From NCBI GenBank assembly GCA_934339365.1, contig CAKRHW010000001.1, positions 248,001-312,000 of the forward strand: a stretch of DNA of 64,000 nucleotides. The letters run 5' to 3'. This stretch comes from an uncultured Lachnospiraceae bacterium (GTDB taxonomy: Bacteria > Bacillota > Clostridia > Lachnospirales > Lachnospiraceae). Under the pieces are notes generated by a model that worked only from the letters and a program-made list of their open reading frames with translations, was not told the DNA's origin and made no database searches. Below, one piece after another: positions 17,205-25,587 of the stretch; position 1 is the first letter of the stretch, and each line of letters opens with the position of its first letter. Position numbers and translations under genes: made by a program.

Positions 17205-17954
17205 TTATTGCTCTTTCTTTTCTTCTAATGTAAACATCAGTACAGATAATATCATAAGTCCTGCCGTTTCCGTTCTAAGAATCCGTTTTCCTAATGTAAC
17301 CGGTTCTATCCCGTTTTCTTTTGCCAAAGCAATCTCTGACTCGCAAAATCCTCCCTCCGGTCCAATGAAAACTGCTATTTTCTGCCCCGGTTTTGCTGTA
17401 TCTAACATCTGCTTCGTATTCTTGATATCTGTTGCCTCTTCATATGGAATTAATTTCAGGTCAAAGTCTTTGACTAAATTGATTGCTTCTTTTAAACTCA
17501 TGCTTTCTGTAACTTTCGGAATCATCATTCTCTTTGATTGTTTCGCAGCACTCTCGGAAATTGCATTCCATCGCTTGCGCTTATTTTCTTCTTTTTTTGC
17601 ATCTAATTTTACAACTACCCGTTTTGTCCGTACCGGAATAATCTCATAAGCTCCAAGTTCGACTGCTTTTTGAATGATAAACTCCATCTTATCACTCTTT
17701 GGAAGTCCCTGAAATAAATAAATCTGTGCCGGAAGTTCTGTCGTTTCCCCATCAATATCTTCAATAACGGCTTTCACATAATCTTTGGATAATTCCTCAA
17801 TTCTACAGTGATATTCCTTATCCTTTCCATTACTAACAAGAATTTCTTCTCCTTTTTTCATTCGCAGTACATTCTTAATATGATTCACATCCGTTCCCGT
17901 AATGATAATCTCTTCTTCCTGTATCTGTGAAGGATCTACAAAAAAACGATACAT
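17205..17954 (-). CDS. rsmE: 16S rRNA (uracil(1498)-N(3))-methyltransferase RsmE
   Basis: RsmE methylates N3 of U1498 in the decoding centre. This 249-residue protein has the N-terminal PUA-like region (MYRFFVDPSQI, HIKNVLRMKKGEEILVSNG) and the C-terminal SPOUT knot with IFIGPEGGFCESEIALAKENG and LGKRILRTETAG, which form the SAM pocket. It follows prmA by 19 bases, the same dnaJ-prmA-rsmE order as in B. subtilis. Confidence 0.95.
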   Translation of the reverse strand: MYRFFVDPSQIQEEEIIITGTDVNHIKNVLRMKKGEEILVSNGKDKEYHCRIEELSKDYVKAVIEDIDGETTELPAQIYLFQGLPKSDKMEFIIQKAVELGAYEIIPVRTKRVVVKLDAKKEENKRKRWNAISESAAKQSKRMMIPKVTESMSLKEAINLVKDFDLKLIPYEEATDIKNTKQMLDTAKPGQKIAVFIGPEGGFCESEIALAKENGIEPVTLGKRILRTETAGLMILSVLMFTLEEKKEQ

Positions 17955-17973
17955 CTCTTTCCCTTTCTATCTG

Positions 17974-18984
17974 CTAGATTCGAACTGCAACAATACTGAC
18001 CCAGTCTCCTTCTTTTAGAATTTCTTTCAGTTCTAAATGAGGATTGTTCTGAATTGCTTCTGTGACTTCCTGTTCCTTGGTATAAAGAATTCCTGAGGAA
18101 ATAAATACTGCACCTTTTTTCATATAGCGGTCTACGGTATCTGCAAGCATCACAATCACTTCTGCAAGAATATTAGCCACTACAATGTCATTTTCCGTTC
18201 CAAGCTTCTCTCTTAGGGCTTCATCCTCTAATACATTCCCATGATATACCTGATAATGTCCGTCTGTCTGGTTGTGTCTTGCATTTTCTTTTGCTGCCTC
18301 CACTGCATTCTCATCAATATCTGTTGCTAAAATACCTCCAGCTCCTAATTTTGCGGCCACAATGGAAAGAATTCCACTTCCACAACCTAAATCTAAAACT
18401 TTATCCCCATTTTTTACATATTTTTGAAGAGAGTGGATGCATAACTTTGTTGTCTCATGTAATCCTGTTCCAAAAGCAGTTCCAGGATCAATTTCAATGA
18501 TCATGCTTTCCTCTTCCCCTGCCGGTATCTCTTCCCAGGTTGGTTTAATTAAAATATTGTCTACTTTAAATGGTTTAAAAAACTTCTTCCAGTTATTCAT
18601 CCAGTCGATATCTTCTGTTACCCTCTTCGTAATGGTTGCTTCCCCGATATCTACAAAATCTTTTATTTCAAGTAATCCTGCCCTTACTTTCTCTAATACT
18701 TCTTTCTCATCTAAAATCTCGTCTTCCTTAATCCGGACTCCGTCATTTACAAGACTCGGATTTGTCTCTCCATCATCTACCTGCAAATAAAAACTGATAT
18801 ATGCTGTTCCATCATCCTCTGGTAAAACCGGTAAGATATCTGCATACATTGCTTTCTTTTCTTCCTCTGTAATTCCTGTATGATCTTCTACTTCAAAACT
18901 ACTGATTCCTGCTTCAAGCAGAATCCCTCCAATCCACTCTTCCATCTGTGTGGTGGTCTTCAATGTATATTTATTCCACTTCAT
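17974..18984 (-). CDS. prmA: Ribosomal protein L11 methyltransferase PrmA
   Basis: PrmA trimethylates ribosomal protein L11. The 336-residue protein has an N-terminal substrate-recognition domain and a C-terminal Rossmann methyltransferase with DPGTAFGTGLHETTKLC, motif I VLDLGCGSGILSIVAAKLG and the NPPY-like VVANILAEVIV block. AAAGGA lies 12 bases before the start, a rather long spacing. A pair of terminators separates it from dnaJ, so it probably has its own promoter. Confidence 0.95.
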   Translation of the reverse strand: MKWNKYTLKTTTQMEEWIGGILLEAGISSFEVEDHTGITEEEKKAMYADILPVLPEDDGTAYISFYLQVDDGETNPSLVNDGVRIKEDEILDEKEVLEKVRAGLLEIKDFVDIGEATITKRVTEDIDWMNNWKKFFKPFKVDNILIKPTWEEIPAGEEESMIIEIDPGTAFGTGLHETTKLCIHSLQKYVKNGDKVLDLGCGSGILSIVAAKLGAGGILATDIDENAVEAAKENARHNQTDGHYQVYHGNVLEDEALREKLGTENDIVVANILAEVIVMLADTVDRYMKKGAVFISSGILYTKEQEVTEAIQNNPHLELKEILKEGDWVSIVAVRI

Positions 18985-19011
18985 AATTCTTATAATCCTT
19001 TTACTTTCGAA

Positions 19012-19034
19012 AAATTGCTATTATTGATAATAGC
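19012..19034 (-). terminator. Perfect 18-bp palindrome with T-run, second terminator before prmA
   Basis: GCTATTAT and ATAATAGC form a perfect 18-bp palindrome with a two-base centre (19017-19034). On the minus strand it is followed by AATTTTT, so it could be a second intrinsic terminator after dnaJ. The tight centre could instead make it a protein-binding site in front of prmA. Confidence 0.45.
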
Positions 19035-19036
19035 AC

Positions 19037-19070
19037 AAAAAGGAAGATATTACAACGCAATATCTTCCTT
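19037..19070 (-). terminator. Intrinsic terminator of the hrcA-grpE-dnaK-dnaJ operon
   Basis: A 12-bp perfect stem (AAGGAAGATATT with AATATCTTCCTT) with a seven-base loop is followed on the minus strand by TTTTTG-like U-tract sequence. It lies about 70 bases past the dnaJ stop. Confidence 0.8.
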
Positions 19071-19140
19071 CTGTCTGCATTCTAAAATTGAAAATGAATC
19101 TGCTTTTTAAGAAGTGGTCCCTGTCATCAGACAGAGTCTT

Positions 19141-20328
19141 CTATTTTTCATTATTATCTTCAAAATTATCTTTTATTTTTTCAAAAATTGTTTTTTTCTT
19201 TTTCTCTTCTTTTTTTCCATTTACGGTTGTATTCAAAGTATTGCCACATACAGCATCAAATGCACGTAATGCATCCTTCTGCTCCTGATTTAATTTTTCA
19301 GGTACCGATACTACAAGGGTTACATAATGGTCTCCTCGTATATTCTTATTCCGGAGAGTTGGAACACCTTTTCCTTTTAAGCGAATCTTCGTATCTGTTT
19401 GTGTTCCCGGTTTAATATTAAATAACACTTCACCATCAATTGTCTTAATTCGAATGTCTCCACCTAACGCTGCCTGTGCAAATGAAATGGACGTTGTTGA
19501 GAATAAGTTATACTGTTGTCTCTGGAAAATCGGATGTCTGGAAACAATTACCTGAACCATTAAATCGCCTCTTGGTCCACCATTGATTCCCGGTTCCCCT
19601 TTTTCACGAATACGAATGCTTTGTCCATCATCAATTCCTGCCGGAACGGATACCTGAATCTTTTTACGACTTGCCTTATATCCGGTTCCATAACAATCTG
19701 GACACTTCTCCTTTACAATCTTACCTGTACCACGACATTCCGGACATGTCTGAACATTTCGAATCTGGCCAAACATAGAGTTTTGTGTAAATACAACCTG
19801 ACCTCTTCCTCCACATTTTGGACAAGTCTCCGGAGAAGTTCCTTTCTTAGCACCGGTTCCATGACAGGATGTACATTCATCTTTCAAGGTCAGCTCAATT
19901 TCTTTTTCACAGCCAAAAACCGCTTCTTCAAAAGTAATACGGATACTTGTTCTTAAATCAGCACCTCTTTGTGGTCCCTGATTCCCGCGGCTGCTACGAC
20001 CACCGCCACCGAACATGCCTCCAAAAATATCTCCAAAAATATCATCAAAATCCATTCCGCCAAAGTCAAATCCTCCGGCACCACCAGCACCTGCACTTCC
20101 ATCAAATGCAGCATGACCAAACTGGTCATATTTTCTTCTTTTGTCTGCATCACTTAATACAGCATAGGCCTCAGAAGCTTCTTTAAATTTCTTTTCTGCT
20201 TCTTTATCGCCAGGATTCATATCCGGATGATACTTTTTTGCTAATTTTCTATATGCTTTTTTGATTGTGGCATCATCAGCATTCTTGTCAACGCCAAGAA
20301 CTTCATAATAATCTCTTTTGTCTGCCAT
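19141..20328 (-). CDS. dnaJ: Chaperone protein DnaJ (Hsp40)
   Basis: DnaJ delivers unfolded clients to DnaK and stimulates its ATPase. Domains in order: J domain with the HPD triad in KYHPDMNPG; Gly/Phe-rich linker with GGFDFGGMDFDDIFGDIFGG; four zinc-binding repeats starting CTSCHGTG, CPKCGGRG, CPECRGTG and CPDCYGTG; C-terminal substrate-binding beta domains; and a Lys/Glu-rich tail. The ATG at 20328 (395 residues) is preferred over an upstream in-frame GTG at 20340, since MADKRDYYEVLG is the conserved start. Last gene of the heat-shock operon. Confidence 0.97.
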   Translation of the reverse strand: MADKRDYYEVLGVDKNADDATIKKAYRKLAKKYHPDMNPGDKEAEKKFKEASEAYAVLSDADKRRKYDQFGHAAFDGSAGAGGAGGFDFGGMDFDDIFGDIFGGMFGGGGRSSRGNQGPQRGADLRTSIRITFEEAVFGCEKEIELTLKDECTSCHGTGAKKGTSPETCPKCGGRGQVVFTQNSMFGQIRNVQTCPECRGTGKIVKEKCPDCYGTGYKASRKKIQVSVPAGIDDGQSIRIREKGEPGINGGPRGDLMVQVIVSRHPIFQRQQYNLFSTTSISFAQAALGGDIRIKTIDGEVLFNIKPGTQTDTKIRLKGKGVPTLRNKNIRGDHYVTLVVSVPEKLNQEQKDALRAFDAVCGNTLNTTVNGKKEEKKKKTIFEKIKDNFEDNNEK

Positions 20329-20379
20329 TGCATTTCTCACCTTTCATTCATCTAAATTACAAATGCCTTTACATGATAC

Positions 20380-20421
20380 TAAGAAAAGGAAATGCCTGAC
20401 TTCAGTCACTTCCTTTTCTTA
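20380..20421 (-). promoter_or_regulatory. Intercistronic hairpin between dnaK and dnaJ
   Basis: TAAGAAAAGGAA (20380-20391) pairs perfectly over 12 positions with TTCCTTTTCTTA (20410-20421), with a further inner stem TGAC/GTCA. No long U-run follows on the minus strand, so partial attenuation or an RNA-processing/stabilising structure is more likely than full termination. Confidence 0.6.
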
Positions 20422-20482
20422 TTTATATCTTGCTTAAATCATTCTCTGTTACCTGTCTGCACAGGCTTCTATTCTGGTTCGA

Positions 20483-22363
20483 TTATACTTCCTTATAATC
20501 TCCGTCTACAACATCACCATCTGGAGCTGGTCCTGTTGAACCACCCTGCTGTCCGGCACCCATATCAGGGCCTGCACCTGCTGCTCCCTGCTGCTGTGCT
20601 GCTGCCTGCTCATACATCTTCTGGAATAATGACTGTGCACTTGTCATCATCTTTTCTTTTGCTGCTTTGATTTCTTCTGCATCGGCATCTGTCATATTAT
20701 CCACTGTTGTCTTTGCAAGAACATCTTTTAATGCCTGTAAATCTGCTTCTACTGCAGACTTGTCATTTGCATCAAGCTTATCACCTGCTTCATTTAATGC
20801 CTTTTCAACCTGGAATACCATAGAATCTGCTTCATTTCTTGTATCAATGGCTTCTTTTCTCTTCTTATCTGCTGCTTCAAATTCAGCTGCTTCCTTTACA
20901 GCCTTATTGATTTCATCATCAGACATACTTGAACCACCTGTAATAGTAATGTGCTGTTCTTTTCCTGTTCCTAAATCTTTTGCTGAAACATTTACAATAC
21001 CATTTGCATCAATATCAAATGTTACTTCAATCTGTGGAACACCTCTCTGTGCTGGTGGAATACCATCTAATCTAAACTGTCCAAGAGACTTGTTATCTCT
21101 GGCAAACTGTCTTTCACCCTGTACAACATTGATATCAACTGCTGTCTGATTATCTGCTGCTGTAGAGAATACCTGGCTCTTCTTACATGGAATTGTTGTA
21201 TTTCTTTCAATAAGTCTTGTAGCAATACCACCCATTGTCTCAATACCAAGTGAAAGTGGAGTAACATCAAGTAATAAGATATCGCCGGCACCTGCATCAC
21301 CTGCTAACTTACCACCCTGAATAGATGCACCGATTGCAACACATTCATCTGGGTTTAAGCTCTTAGATGGCTCATGTCCTGTCAAAGATTTTACCTTATC
21401 CTGTACAGCCGGGATACGTGTTGAACCACCAACTAATAATACTTTGCTTAATTCAGAAGCTGTCATTCCTGCATCCTGTAATGCTCTCTGAACAGGTCCT
21501 GCTGTTCTTTCAACTAAGTCTGCTGTTAACTCATCAAATTTAGCCTTTGTTAAGTTAATATCCAAATGCTTTGGTCCTTCTGCTGTTGCAGTAATGAAAG
21601 GAAGGTTGATGTTTGTTGTTGTTGCAGAAGACAATTCCTTCTTTGCTTTTTCTGCTGCTTCTTTAATTCTCTGAAGTGCCATCTTATCTGCTGATAAATC
21701 TACACCTTCTGCCTTCTTGAATTCTGCGATTAAATAATCTGCAATCTTCTGGTCAAAGTCATCACCACCAAGACGATTATCACCTGCTGTTGCTAATACT
21801 TCGATAACTCCGTCTCCGATTTCAATGATAGATACATCGAATGTACCACCACCTAAATCATATACCATAATCTTTTGTTCATTTTCATTATCAAGTCCGT
21901 AAGCTAAAGCTGCTGCTGTTGGCTCATTGATAATTCTCTTTACATCAAGTCCTGCAATCTTACCTGCATCTTTTGTTGCCTGACGCTGTGCATCATTAAA
22001 ATATGCAGGAACTGTAATAACTGCTTCTGTTACTTTTTCACCAAGATAACTCTCAGCATCTGCTTTTAATTTTTGAAGAATCATAGCTGAAATCTGTTGT
22101 GGTGAATATTTTTTATCATCAATTGTAACTGTATAATCTGTTCCCATATGTCTCTTGATAGAAGAGATTGTTTTATCTGCATTTGTTACAGCCTGACGTT
22201 TTGCAGGCTCACCAATCAGTCTTTCTCCTGTCTTTGTAAAAGCAACTACAGATGGAGTTGTTCTGATTCCTTCTGCATTTGTAATAACGACCGGTTTTCC
22301 ACCTTCCATAACAGCAACACAACTGTTTGTTGTACCTAAATCAATACCAATTATTTTACCCAT
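20483..22363 (-). CDS. dnaK: Molecular chaperone DnaK (Hsp70)
   Basis: DnaK binds extended hydrophobic peptides in an ATP-controlled cycle with DnaJ and GrpE. The ATPase domain starts IGIDLGTTNSCVAVMEGG and contains VYDLGGGTFDVSIIEIG and VLLVGGSTRIPAVQ. The linker and substrate domain begin near LLLDVTPLSLGIETMGG. The C-terminus is Gly/Gln-rich and ends VVDGDYKEV. Length 626 residues, normal. GGAGG lies nine bases before the ATG. Third gene of the CIRCE-controlled operon. Confidence 0.98.
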   Translation of the reverse strand: MGKIIGIDLGTTNSCVAVMEGGKPVVITNAEGIRTTPSVVAFTKTGERLIGEPAKRQAVTNADKTISSIKRHMGTDYTVTIDDKKYSPQQISAMILQKLKADAESYLGEKVTEAVITVPAYFNDAQRQATKDAGKIAGLDVKRIINEPTAAALAYGLDNENEQKIMVYDLGGGTFDVSIIEIGDGVIEVLATAGDNRLGGDDFDQKIADYLIAEFKKAEGVDLSADKMALQRIKEAAEKAKKELSSATTTNINLPFITATAEGPKHLDINLTKAKFDELTADLVERTAGPVQRALQDAGMTASELSKVLLVGGSTRIPAVQDKVKSLTGHEPSKSLNPDECVAIGASIQGGKLAGDAGAGDILLLDVTPLSLGIETMGGIATRLIERNTTIPCKKSQVFSTAADNQTAVDINVVQGERQFARDNKSLGQFRLDGIPPAQRGVPQIEVTFDIDANGIVNVSAKDLGTGKEQHITITGGSSMSDDEINKAVKEAAEFEAADKKRKEAIDTRNEADSMVFQVEKALNEAGDKLDANDKSAVEADLQALKDVLAKTTVDNMTDADAEEIKAAKEKMMTSAQSLFQKMYEQAAAQQQGAAGAGPDMGAGQQGGSTGPAPDGDVVDGDYKEV

Positions 22364-22421
22364 AGTAAATATCCTCCTATTCTACTGTGTCAATGATTCT
22401 TAATTTATCAATCTATTTCTA

Positions 22422-23120
22422 TTAATTTGCAACCTTAACCATGCTGTGGCGAACAACACCATCACGATACGTATATCCCTTCTGGAATTCTTCTGCTACG
22501 ATATTCTCGCCAAGTTCCTCATTTTCCTCATGCATAACTGCATTATGGAATTCCGGATCAAATTCATTGCCTACTGCTTCAATTGGTTTTACTCCAATCT
22601 CATCTAAACAGCTAATCATCTGCTTATAAACCTTATCCATTCCTTCTACAAATGGAGTCTGTTTTTCTTCTTCTGTTGTTGCAGCAAGTCCTCTTTCAAA
22701 GCTATCCACAACCGGAAGAATCTTTTCAATTACACTTTTTGCTCCGACTTCAAACATTGCTTCTTTTTCTTTCTCCGTTCTCTTACGGAAATTATCGAAT
22801 TCTGCCATCAGTCTTGTATACTTATCTGTCAGTTCTTCAATTGCCTGATCCTTTTTGTCTTTTTTGTCTTTCTTTTTGAAGAACTTTCCTTTTTCCTTGT
22901 CATCAGAAGCTTCTGCTTCCTCTGTCTGATTAGAAGAATCATTTTCTACTGTCTCTTCTGCCTTTGCATCTTCTGCTGCAACTTCGTCAGTTTCTTTTTC
23001 TAATTCTTTTTCTTCTTGTTTGATCTCTTTATTTTCTTCCACAATAACCTCTTGCCTTTCTATCTTTTTTACTCTGGTAAAAGATTGTTCTTTGTCACTT
23101 CTTGTGATCAAATGCTCCAT
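22422..23120 (-). CDS. grpE: Nucleotide exchange factor GrpE
   Basis: GrpE releases ADP from DnaK. A long acidic, Lys/Glu-rich N-terminal extension leads into the coiled coil (LTDKYTRLMAEFDNFRKRTEKE) and the C-terminal beta-wing (EVGNEFDPEFHNAVMHE-like, written here as EAVGNEFDPEFHNAVM, and TYRDGVVRHSMVKVAN). The ATG at 23120 would overlap hrcA by 26 bases and has only a weak Shine-Dalgarno. An in-frame GTG at 23042, with AAGAGG five bases upstream and no overlap, is a good alternative start giving about 206 residues. Second gene of the operon. Confidence 0.95.
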   Translation of the reverse strand: MEHLITRSDKEQSFTRVKKIERQEVIVEENKEIKQEEKELEKETDEVAAEDAKAEETVENDSSNQTEEAEASDDKEKGKFFKKKDKKDKKDQAIEELTDKYTRLMAEFDNFRKRTEKEKEAMFEVGAKSVIEKILPVVDSFERGLAATTEEEKQTPFVEGMDKVYKQMISCLDEIGVKPIEAVGNEFDPEFHNAVMHEENEELGENIVAEEFQKGYTYRDGVVRHSMVKVAN

Positions 23121-24147
23121 CTAACTGAGATTTTACAGTATTCAAAATCTCCACGACACGTTCATAATCCATTCTTTTCGGACCAATGATTCCAATGCTT
23201 CCCCGAACGCCTTCTCCTAACTCATAGGTTGCTGTTACAACGGAGCAGTCTTTCATTGTTTTTACCGGTGTCTCATTACCAATGTAAACCTGAATTCCTG
23301 TATTATTTTCTTCATTTAATGAATCTGCAATAATGGTTGCTAACTGTTTCTTCTCCTCTAACGTATAAATCAGTTCACTTGCTTTTTCTTTATCGCTTAA
23401 TTCCGGATACTTGAAAATATTAGTAGCACCACTGGTATAGATTTCTAAATCTTTTTCACTGGCAAATGTCTCTACAATTGTCTGGAATACTTTTTTGAGG
23501 AAATCCTGATAGCCCTGAATCTGTGAAGCCAATGTCGTAAATACATGCACATTTACCTGTTCTGCCGTAAGACCGGCTAAGCTTGTGTTAAGAATCACAT
23601 TAAACTTTAACAAATCTTCTTTGGAAATCTCTTCTTCACATTCAAGAATCTGATTCTTAATCAGATTTCCATCTAATACTACCACACATAAAATCTTTCC
23701 TGTTTCCATCTCGGATAACTGAATGAACTTTATCTTATTTCCACTATACTGTGGCGAAGAAACCATTGTTGCGTAATTCGTATCTGCCGCTAAACGTCTT
23801 GCCATTGATTTTAAAATCGTTTCAATCTGATCTACTCTTTCTGATAAATTCTCTTGTATATGATTGATCTTTTCTTCTCTGGCATCTAACTCGCTTTCCC
23901 GTTCACGCATCATATCGTCTACATATAAACGATATCCTTGATCTGTCGGAATTCTTCCTGCAGATGTATGTGGCTGAACGATCAAGCCTAGTTCTTCTAA
24001 ATCTGACATTTCGTTGCGGATGGTAGCCGAGCTTAAATTCAAATCCGTATATTTAGAAATCGTTCTTGATCCAACCGGTTCTCCGGTCTCTAAATAATTT
24101 TGAATAATTGCTTTCAAAATCTTGATTTTTCTCTCATCTAAATCCAC
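23095..24147 (-). CDS. hrcA: Heat-inducible transcription repressor HrcA
   Basis: HrcA represses chaperone operons by binding CIRCE and is itself stabilised by GroEL. An N-terminal winged helix (ERKIKILKAIIQNYLETGEP, SKYTDLNLSSATIRNEMSDLE) is followed by the GAF-like and dimerisation regions ending in VRGSIGIIGPKRMDYERVV. The start codon is GTG at 24147 with AAGGA about nine bases upstream. A perfect CIRCE element lies 73 bases upstream, so the operon hrcA-grpE-dnaK-dnaJ is autoregulated. Confidence 0.97.
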   Translation of the reverse strand: MDLDERKIKILKAIIQNYLETGEPVGSRTISKYTDLNLSSATIRNEMSDLEELGLIVQPHTSAGRIPTDQGYRLYVDDMMRERESELDAREEKINHIQENLSERVDQIETILKSMARRLAADTNYATMVSSPQYSGNKIKFIQLSEMETGKILCVVVLDGNLIKNQILECEEEISKEDLLKFNVILNTSLAGLTAEQVNVHVFTTLASQIQGYQDFLKKVFQTIVETFASEKDLEIYTSGATNIFKYPELSDKEKASELIYTLEEKKQLATIIADSLNEENNTGIQVYIGNETPVKTMKDCSVVTATYELGEGVRGSIGIIGPKRMDYERVVEILNTVKSQLDGAFDHKK

Positions 24148-24219
24148 TCGATCACTTCCTTTTCTAAAATCCTTTCTCTCTAAAAGGATTCTTACTACTT
24201 TGCCATTTGTTTTTATCTG

Positions 24220-24246
24220 TTAGCACTCGATTAAGTGGAGTGCTAA
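24220..24246 (-). promoter_or_regulatory. CIRCE operator (HrcA binding site)
   Basis: TTAGCACTC (24220-24228) and GAGTGCTAA (24238-24246) are separated by nine bases, an exact match to the CIRCE consensus. It lies just downstream of the promoter start site and 73 bases before hrcA. Confidence 0.97.
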
Positions 24247-24260
24247 TATCTACAATTCAT

Positions 24261-24289
24261 AATATAGACCTTCTGTTTCTTTTTGTCAA
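24261..24289 (-). promoter_or_regulatory. SigA promoter of the hrcA heat-shock operon
   Basis: Consensus TTGACA (24284-24289) is spaced 17 bases from TATATT (24261-24266) on the minus strand. The predicted start near 24254 places CIRCE within the first bases of the transcript. Confidence 0.88.
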
Positions 24290-24333
24290 CACTATTTTAA
24301 AATTTTTTTTAATTTCTAAAAAAGTTTTTTTCT

Positions 24334-24365
24334 AAAAAAAAAAGAGTTTCTAAAAAAGAAACTCT
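24334..24365 (-). terminator. Intrinsic terminator overlapping the hemW stop codon
   Basis: AGAGTTTC and GAAACTCT (8-bp stem, seven-base loop, 24343-24365) are followed on the minus strand by about ten T residues. The hemW stop codon lies at the loop/stem junction, so the last codons form the terminator. It insulates the heat-shock operon promoter that starts about 45 bases further on. Confidence 0.9.
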
Positions 24366-25558
24366 GCCAGAACCTGATTACTTACATCAAGCCCTGTTTC
24401 TGTCAGCCATATTGACTTATCATCTTGTTCTAATAAGGCTTCTATCTCTAATTTTTGTAACACCTTCCCATAAACCTCTTCAACCGGAACCTGAAAATTT
24501 TCTAAAAATGTGGATTTTGAAATTCCTTCTATCATTCGCAGACCTAAAAACATCGTCTCTTCCATTTGTTCTTCTACTGTAAGAAGTGTAATCTCTTCAC
24601 ATACATCGTTTAGAAGCAGATGATCATTTTCTAATCTGCTTACATATTCTTCTCTGTCCCCGATTTTATTAAAACGGCTTTCTTCTATTAAAGATGCTGC
24701 TCCGATTCCTACTCCTAAATATGGAGTTCTTTTCCAGTAACCGGTATTATGCCTGCAATGATATCCTGATTTTGCATAATTTGAAATCTCATATCTCTTA
24801 TAACCGGCATCTTCTAATTTTTCTCTGGTTACAAGATCCATCACACGTTCCGTTTCTTCATCTGGCAGGGAAGAAATTCCTTTTTTCTTTTCTGCTAAAA
24901 CCCGGTCATAAAGTCTGGTACCTTCTTCTAAAATCAGGCTATACGCAGAAATATGTTCTGGTTCAAGATGAATCACCCGGTCTAGTGTTTCTTTATAACT
25001 GTCAAGACTCTGACCGGGCAATGCACTCATTAAATCAATATTGATATTAGAAAAACCACATTCCCTGAAAATATAATAACTATCTAAAAATTCATCATAC
25101 GTATGAATTCTTCCAATACTTTTTAGTTCATAATTCTGTGTTGACTGCAATCCAATACTGATCCGGTTGATTCCAAGTCTGCGATAACATCTTGCTTTTT
25201 CCTTTGTTACTGTTCCTGGATTACATTCGATTGTAATTTCTGCATCCTCATCAATCAAAAAAGTTCTTCGAATCGTCCGCATAATTTTTGTAATCTGTTC
25301 TTCTTTTAATATAGAAGGTGTTCCTCCACCAAAAAAGATACTTCGTATCACATAACCTTTTGCCATATCTTTATGCAAAGCAATTTCTTTGCATAGGGCA
25401 TGCACATACTGTTCTCTTTCTAACTCACCTACAGGGCCAGACAAAAAATCACAGTAATCACATTTTCTTACACAAAAAGGAATGTGTACATATAGCAATA
25501 AATCCTTTCGCCCCTGTAGTATATCTGTTTGATTTTCATCTAATATATGAAACTGCAT
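24350..25558 (-). CDS. hemW: Radical SAM heme chaperone HemW
   Basis: HemW resembles coproporphyrinogen dehydrogenase HemN but acts as a heme-binding chaperone. The cluster motif is Cys29, Cys33 and Cys36 in FCVRKCDYCDF; the phenylalanine after CxYCx, instead of a fourth cysteine, marks HemW rather than HemN. Further family blocks are FFGGGTPSIL, ECNPGTVTKEKARCYRRLGINRIS (partly quoted) and the HemN C-terminal domain (MEETMFLGLRMIEGIS). 402 residues. The position between lepA and hrcA in B. subtilis is conserved in part; here the COG0523 genes, a tRNA and others intervene. Confidence 0.93.
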   Translation of the reverse strand: MQFHILDENQTDILQGRKDLLLYVHIPFCVRKCDYCDFLSGPVGELEREQYVHALCKEIALHKDMAKGYVIRSIFFGGGTPSILKEEQITKIMRTIRRTFLIDEDAEITIECNPGTVTKEKARCYRRLGINRISIGLQSTQNYELKSIGRIHTYDEFLDSYYIFRECGFSNINIDLMSALPGQSLDSYKETLDRVIHLEPEHISAYSLILEEGTRLYDRVLAEKKKGISSLPDEETERVMDLVTREKLEDAGYKRYEISNYAKSGYHCRHNTGYWKRTPYLGVGIGAASLIEESRFNKIGDREEYVSRLENDHLLLNDVCEEITLLTVEEQMEETMFLGLRMIEGISKSTFLENFQVPVEEVYGKVLQKLEIEALLEQDDKSIWLTETGLDVSNQVLAEFLF

Positions 25559-25587
25559 TTTTTGCCTCTCTTTTCTTTTGTATCTTC

